Source of the DNA: Methanomicrobia archaeon
GTDB taxonomy: Archaea > Methanobacteriota_B > Thermococci > Methanofastidiosales > B48-G16
Direction: 5' to 3'
Length of the DNA stretch: 9,264 nt
NCBI GenBank assembly: GCA_023133315.1
Contig: JAGLWR010000041.1
Location: 1-9,264 of the forward strand
Made by a program: the position numbers and the translations under genes. The notes beneath the pieces were generated by a model. The model was not told the DNA's origin. It searched no databases and saw only the letters and a program-made list of their open reading frames with translations. Below, one piece after another: positions 6,089 through 9,264 of this stretch (the first letter of the stretch is position 1; every line of letters begins with the position of its first letter).

Positions 6089-7555
6089 TCACTCTTTTTT
6101 AAGTTTTTCTCTTGTGGTACCGGTAACACTTCTCCTTCCATAATCTACTACTCTAATATCATAAAAATTTTTTAGTTCTAATCTCTTTTTTATTCCGACT
6201 ACCAGAGGATACGACCCAAACTGTCTTCCAAATGTTGTTTTGCCTTCATAAATCTCGGTATAAACGTTTTTCAATACTATATTCTCAGGTATAACTTTCT
6301 TTAACATCTCTTTATCTATTTCTTCCCTTATTTTTTCTCTCCAGCTGTAATAAAACCTATTATTTTTCTTCAGTGTCTTCAATCCCTCTTTGAAGATCCT
6401 CGTATTCGGAAATGGTACCACCTTACGGATATTTATTCTTCTCAGTAAAAGATTTTTATCCAGAAACCGTTTTAATCCCTGATAATTTATTTCAAGTGTC
6501 TCTTTTGTCTCTCCTATCAATCCTAACACTATATTTATTCCAGGCAAAAATTTTGGAACTCCGTTTTCTCTGAGTTTCCCGTATTTGTTTAAAATCTCCA
6601 CAGCTTTATAGAGCGTTTTCGGAGAGGTATTGAGATTGTTTTTTCTGATTACCCTCTCATCAAAGCTTTCCATTCCGAAGGCTGCAACGTTCCCTGAGGT
6701 ACAGTACTTCACAATTGCCTTTGTTATCTTCACTCCTCCCTCAGTAACGACCCTATTAGGATTTGCATTGTCTATATGGAGCATTTTTAAATCCATTTCA
6801 CTCAATGATTTCAGTAACTTTTCTATCTCCTCATGACTCTCATATGAATAAAAACAGGGCTGTTTTCCAAGCCTGAAGTATCTGCATCCCATATCGTAAA
6901 AAGCCTTGGCTTCTCTGACAATATCTTTAACATCCCGAAACTCCACCTTTTTTAGAGGCTCGACACAGAAACTGCACCTTCCACGACACCCTCTCCCGGT
7001 TTCTATCTCTATTACCCGTATATCCGGTATCTGATTCATTATATAAGCCCCGTTAACAGCATATTTTTTTACTTTGTTATAATCGTTGATATCCAAGAAA
7101 TCTTCATCCACAAGATCAAAAAAATCTTTTTTTAATCTTTCGATTCTTTTTCCACCTAGTTTTTGAGTTCCAAGTCCAGCTGCCGGCCCTGTTAAAACTT
7201 TTTTTGATTTTGCATCTTTTAAAAGATCACAGATCTCGTGTAACGTTCCCGGAACGGCACGCAGATACTTCCCGGGAGTTTGAACACCGAGAACTATGAT
7301 GAGTGTAGAGTTTTTCAGTATTTTTTCTACATTTTGATAATTTACCGTAAGATTGTATGCTTTTATATCTGTTTTCTCATTTAACCTCGTCCTTTTTATC
7401 TTCTTCCTGTATTTCCAAAACCTAAGATCATCCATAGTGATGTAATAAGAGTTTTTTAGAGCTCCAGCGATATACCGGGGATACGTTCCGAGATACGGAG
7501 GAACACCAAGCCCTGACGGCTCATCGGTGTAACAGTCTATAATACAGTACTGCAT
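6089..7555 (-). CDS. Radical SAM protein, COG1031 type, apparently lacking the C-terminal HhH
   Basis: This encodes 488 residues. The N terminus (CYTDEPSGLGVPPYLGTYPRY, beginning at C8, shown here in part as SGLGVPPYLGTYPRY) is what I recognise as the hallmark of archaeal COG1031. Residues 80-130 resemble an N-terminal alpha/beta domain of the methylthiotransferase kind (IIVLGVQTPG; LTGPAAGLG). The radical SAM cluster motif is C190, C194, C197 (GRGCRGRCSFC). Downstream motifs include FRLGKQPCF (227-235), AFGMES and GINIVLGLIGET, as expected of a radical SAM barrel. The end, IRVVDYGRRSVTG followed by nine residues, coincides with the point where COG1031 proteins normally continue into a helix-hairpin-helix; none is present here or in the 40 nt downstream. 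The reaction is unknown. It acts in the cytoplasm with a [4Fe-4S] cluster. The ATG at 7555 has no Shine-Dalgarno motif; a TATA-like box at 7583-7590 predicts a leader of only a few bases. Confidence 0.85.
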   Translation of the reverse strand: MQYCIIDCYTDEPSGLGVPPYLGTYPRYIAGALKNSYYITMDDLRFWKYRKKIKRTRLNEKTDIKAYNLTVNYQNVEKILKNSTLIIVLGVQTPGKYLRAVPGTLHEICDLLKDAKSKKVLTGPAAGLGTQKLGGKRIERLKKDFFDLVDEDFLDINDYNKVKKYAVNGAYIMNQIPDIRVIEIETGRGCRGRCSFCVEPLKKVEFRDVKDIVREAKAFYDMGCRYFRLGKQPCFYSYESHEEIEKLLKSLSEMDLKMLHIDNANPNRVVTEGGVKITKAIVKYCTSGNVAAFGMESFDERVIRKNNLNTSPKTLYKAVEILNKYGKLRENGVPKFLPGINIVLGLIGETKETLEINYQGLKRFLDKNLLLRRINIRKVVPFPNTRIFKEGLKTLKKNNRFYYSWREKIREEIDKEMLKKVIPENIVLKNVYTEIYEGKTTFGRQFGSYPLVVGIKKRLELKNFYDIRVVDYGRRSVTGTTREKLKKE

Positions 7556-7560
7556 GTATC

Positions 7561-7683
7561 TTACTTTGCGATATTGACTATTTCTATATTTCTGTTGATT
7601 GTTACTATATCCTGAGGCTTTATTTTCGAAATCTTAAAGTTTTTGAGTGCGTAACCTTTTTTTACTCCACGATCAAAAAGAAA
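7561..7683 (-). pseudogene. Possible 3' remnant of an unidentified gene
   Basis: On the minus strand, 40 codons are open from just after TAG (7686-7684) to TAA at 7561-7563, only 5 nt before the radical SAM start. The translation looks like the end of a real soluble protein (contains KGYALKNFKISKIKPQDIV, ending EIVNIAK). There is no ATG, GTG or TTG in frame, and the preceding TAG falls on the start codon of UPF0201 on the other strand, so it cannot be a complete gene. I cannot name the family. Either it is the 3' stump of a former upstream operon partner of the radical SAM gene, or it is chance: an open stretch of this length in AT-rich DNA would not be rare. A candidate TATA box for the radical SAM gene lies inside it. 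Confidence 0.3.
7583..7590 (-). promoter_or_regulatory. TATA-like box for the radical SAM gene
   Basis: AATATAGA on the minus strand is centred about 32 nt from the ATG at 7555, giving a predicted start near 7560 and an almost leaderless message. That agrees with the absence of a Shine-Dalgarno motif. The match is moderate, and the plus-strand promoter in the same 130-nt spacer is not obvious to me. Confidence 0.4.
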
Positions 7684-7685
7684 CT

Positions 7686-8072
7686 ATGTTTTCTCTGAAG
7701 GTAAAGACAAGAGTGTATCCAACGGAAAATGAGGAAAAAGTCAAACAAGCCGTGAAAAATATATTTGATATAGAGTTAAAAAGAGAAGATGATTATCTTA
7801 TAGGAAAATCTAGAAAAATAGAAAGTTTAGACATTCTCAAAGAGAAATTAAAGAATCAAACCATAAGAGACAGTGCAAGAAGTATCTTTTTAAAGAATTT
7901 GACTGAAAAAAAATTGAAATTTAGGTTAAATAAGCAAGCAGCTTTCGTTGGCCTTGTAAACTTTTTAGAGTCATCAAAACTGGGGGAGATAGAAGTAGAG
8001 ATAGAAAGTGATGATATAACAAAAATCATTGATCACATAGCTCCCAGTACATTACAAAACGAACGTTTTTAA
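7686..8072 (+). CDS. UPF0201 family protein (COG1931)
   Basis: This encodes 128 residues from the ATG at 7686. The N terminus (FSLKVKTRVYPTENEEKV) matches the conserved opening of the archaea-specific UPF0201 family, and DSARSIFLKNL (about 59-69) and LNKQAAFVGLVNF (about 78-90) match its later conserved segments. The family is an alpha/beta fold often annotated as a possible RNA-binding protein, without proven function, and in many archaea it lies near coenzyme A or RNA-processing genes; no such neighbour is seen here. An in-frame GTG at 7647 would add 13 residues, but the family start motif begins at the ATG, so I use 7686. No Shine-Dalgarno motif precedes it, so leaderless translation is likely. 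The TATA element is unclear; CTTAAAG at 7633-7639 and the T-run at 7657-7663 are only weak candidates. Confidence 0.85.
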   Translation: MFSLKVKTRVYPTENEEKVKQAVKNIFDIELKREDDYLIGKSRKIESLDILKEKLKNQTIRDSARSIFLKNLTEKKLKFRLNKQAAFVGLVNFLESSKLGEIEVEIESDDITKIIDHIAPSTLQNERF

Positions 8073-8078
8073 AAATTT
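8066..8078 (+). promoter_or_regulatory. T/A tract: possible terminator and TATA-like element
   Basis: The run GTTTTTAAAAATTT spans the UPF0201 stop codon. The T5 could weakly terminate UPF0201 transcripts, and the TTTTTAAAAA core lies about 22 nt before the ATG at 8094, where a TATA box for a leaderless message would sit. The dual role is inference from position. Confidence 0.3.
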
Positions 8079-8093
8079 GACACAACGTATACT

Positions 8094-8603
8094 ATGAATT
8101 ACAAGTTGATAATCGCTGCATGCATTCTGGGGCTTATTTTTACTCAAATATTCATTTATCAATACAAAAGGAATCCAAATGAATACACCGAACTCAATTT
8201 TGTGTTTATAAAAAAAGAAGGAGAAAAAAACGATAGTTATAAGATCTATTTTGATGAAATAGTAGAGACTGAAGAAAAAGTATTTTGTTATAAAGACGAT
8301 TTCTACACAATACTCGATTACTCCAATGGCATGTTTCTTCTTGCAAAATATCCAAAGAAAATTAAAGAAAACGAAAAGTTTAACTTTTACTTTGAAATAA
8401 CAAATAATTTAGGAAAAGAATGGAATTACAAATATTATATATTATTAAATGAAAATATTGTGAGAGAAGATACTATAACTATAAAAAATAAAGAAAAAAA
8501 GTTGATAAGAGAAGAGCTGCAAATCAGTTCTACAGGAAAAAATAAAGTCTCGATAAAGTTAGACACTAAAGAAGAGATATATTTTTATATAGAAGTGGTT
8601 TAA
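8094..8603 (+). CDS. Membrane-anchored protein with DUF1616-like extracytoplasmic domain
   Basis: This encodes 169 residues. An N-terminal hydrophobic helix (about 4-21), with Lys before it and basic residues after it (K25, R26), acts as a signal anchor, leaving residues 27-169 probably outside the cell. YTELNF (31-36) and the later part (about 92-169: a beta-rich stretch around ITNNLGKEWNYKYY, then a final strand YFYIEVV) resemble the exterior domain of archaeal DUF1616 proteins, which has an FTEFY-type motif followed by an Ig-like fold. Unlike usual DUF1616 proteins there is only one membrane helix, and the segment 45-88 looks inserted between the two motifs. The gene is extremely AT-rich, with many Lys, Glu, Asn and Ile codons, in contrast to the M50 gene that follows. 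No Shine-Dalgarno motif precedes the ATG. The function is unknown; a surface or envelope role is inference. Confidence 0.7.
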   Translation: MNYKLIIAACILGLIFTQIFIYQYKRNPNEYTELNFVFIKKEGEKNDSYKIYFDEIVETEEKVFCYKDDFYTILDYSNGMFLLAKYPKKIKENEKFNFYFEITNNLGKEWNYKYYILLNENIVREDTITIKNKEKKLIREELQISSTGKNKVSIKLDTKEEIYFYIEVV

Positions 8604-8633
8604 TCCTTGGAGGAGAAAAAGATAAAAAGACAA

Positions 8634-8640
8634 GGGGGAG
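8634..8640 (+). promoter_or_regulatory. Shine-Dalgarno site of the M50 protease
   Basis: GGGGGAG lies 9 nt upstream of the ATG at 8650. The leader between the two genes (8604-8649) is almost all purine and holds a second similar motif, GGAGGAG at 8609-8615, too far from the ATG to serve it. No TATA box is visible in this leader, so co-transcription with the preceding gene is likely. Confidence 0.55.
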
Positions 8641-8649
8641 AAGAGAACT

Positions 8650-9216
8650 ATGAAATTTACTCGAAGAGAACTATATGACCTTGTGATCGCATGGGTAGTA
8701 CTCAGCTTTGCACTCACCGTGTTGTGGTGGGGCATCGATAGACCACTTTTACTTTTGAGAATGATACCGAGATCGTTTGTTGCCGTAGGCACGGGGTTTG
8801 CATTTCACGAGATGGCACACAAATATACTGCACAGCGATACGGACTTGCAGCAGAGTTTCGCAGGTGGAACTTTGGTCTTCTCATGGCAGTTGTATCCTC
8901 ATTTCTCGGCTTTCTATTTGCCGCTCCCGGCGCTGTCCACATTTTCGGCTATGTAGATGCAAAGATTATGGTAAAAACTTCCATTGCCGGCCCTATTGCA
9001 AACCTTATTGTGGCCGTAACATCACTTGGACTATCCTTGATCCTGGTGGATATTGATAACTTTTTATTTTTTCTCGCATACTTTAACCTGTTCCTTGCTT
9101 TATTCAATCTCCTCCCCATCCCTCCATTGGACGGATCAAAAGTTCTGAAGTACAATCCTATACTCTGGGCTGCTGTTTTTTTCCCTGCATTGGTGATTTT
9201 GGTTTATATTTTTTGA
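8650..9216 (+). CDS. Site-2-protease-type intramembrane metalloprotease (peptidase M50)
   Basis: This encodes 188 residues of a compact archaeal/bacterial M50 protein. The zinc-binding motif HEMAH (H53, E54, H57) lies in a hydrophobic helix, and the third ligand is D161 in NLLPIPPLDG (153-162). GPIAN (114-118) is the conserved segment facing the active site. Hydrophobic stretches are about 9-29, 42-60, 74-97, 106-133, 136-157 and 171-187, so nearly the whole protein is membrane-embedded. There is no PDZ or CBS domain, which puts it in the small standalone group. All catalytic residues are present. The substrate is unknown; M50 proteases often release membrane-tethered regulators, but none is evident nearby except possibly the single-pass protein encoded just upstream. 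Its codons are richer in C and G than those of that upstream gene. The start is supported by GGGGGAG. Confidence 0.9.
   Translation: MKFTRRELYDLVIAWVVLSFALTVLWWGIDRPLLLLRMIPRSFVAVGTGFAFHEMAHKYTAQRYGLAAEFRRWNFGLLMAVVSSFLGFLFAAPGAVHIFGYVDAKIMVKTSIAGPIANLIVAVTSLGLSLILVDIDNFLFFLAYFNLFLALFNLLPIPPLDGSKVLKYNPILWAAVFFPALVILVYIF
9203..9213 (+). terminator. Possible oligo-T terminator of the M50 gene
   Basis: A T-rich tract (TTTATATTTTT) overlaps the last codons and precedes TGA. It is of the kind used by archaeal polymerase, though weak because an A-T-A interrupts it. Confidence 0.25.
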
Positions 9217-9225
9217 AAAGTGGAT

Positions 9226-9235
9226 AATTTAAAAG
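9226..9235 (+). promoter_or_regulatory. TATA-like box for a gene beyond the window
   Basis: AATTTAAAAG is followed by a GC-rich stretch (9236-9247), unlike the surrounding AT-rich DNA. Transcription would start near 9256, just inside the window end, so the target (protein or stable RNA) cannot be told. Confidence 0.35.
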
Positions 9236-9264
9236 CCCCGGGAGGGCATAAGTAGGCAGGATTC

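Noticed and set aside
7647..7685. 13-codon N-terminal extension of UPF0201 from GTG
   Set aside because: The conserved family N terminus begins at the ATG at 7686, and the GTG has no ribosome-binding site.
9235..9247. Short GC-rich hairpin (gccc / gggc, 5-base loop) as an intrinsic terminator
   Set aside because: The stem has only four pairs and no T-run follows it. Archaeal termination would not need it, and it may belong to whatever lies beyond the window.
1..9264. CRISPR array, insertion sequence, integrase, toxin-antitoxin pair or defence island
   Set aside because: I found no regularly spaced direct repeats, transposase or recombinase motifs, terminal inverted repeats or recognisable defence domains. 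All sizeable frames are accounted for by the genes listed.
1..9264. tRNA or rRNA genes
   Set aside because: No T-arm (GGTTCRAATC-like) sequence in a cloverleaf context, and no conserved rRNA segment, was seen. The final bases are too few to judge.

Overview
The window looks like ordinary chromosomal DNA from an archaeon, most likely a euryarchaeote. Two genes belong to families I know mainly or only from archaea: a UPF0201/COG1931 protein and a COG1031-type radical SAM protein. Several starts have an archaeal TATA box (TTTAAATA type) 25-35 nt upstream. Some genes carry a Shine-Dalgarno (SD) site (AGGTGAT, AAAGGAGGA, GGGGGAG), while others have very short or no leaders and no such site. The DNA is AT-rich. 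I saw no phage, IS, CRISPR, tRNA or rRNA signature, and nothing narrows the lineage further.

Layout, left to right. Positions 1-192 hold the 3' end of a DUF2085-type membrane protein (+). Facing it on the minus strand are two tandem paralogues (205-990 and 1048-1890), each an N-terminal Cys4 zinc ribbon followed by a polytopic membrane domain, with near-identical TATA elements. Diverging from them is a two-gene operon (+): a prolidase-like metal-dependent amidohydrolase (2000-3202) coupled by an ATGA overlap to a divergent NIF3-like protein (3199-4002). Next comes a 425-residue alpha-helical protein built from about four degenerate repeats (4087-5364, +). Its stop codon directly abuts the stop codon of a convergent gene (5365-6048, -) encoding a coiled coil followed by a bactofilin-like beta-helix domain. 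Upstream of that, same strand, is a COG1031 radical SAM protein (6089-7555, -) that seems to lack the usual C-terminal helix-hairpin-helix. Its short upstream region contains a start-less open stretch that may be a gene remnant. On the plus strand follow UPF0201 (7686-8072), a small AT-rich membrane-anchored protein with a DUF1616-like exterior domain (8094-8603), and a site-2-protease-type M50 metalloprotease (8650-9216). The last 48 bases carry a TATA-like box for something beyond the window.

Functional reading. No complete pathway is visible. The clearest linked pair is amidohydrolase plus NIF3-like protein. The helical-repeat and bactofilin-like proteins are both structural in character and physically adjacent, but convergent, so any partnership is a guess. 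Several products are membrane or envelope proteins (DUF2085, the zinc-ribbon pair, the DUF1616-like protein, the M50 protease). I did not find a convincing new defence or mobile system. The most notable items are the helical-repeat architecture, the archaeal coiled-coil bactofilin-like protein, the shortened COG1031 protein and the possible gene remnant upstream of it.
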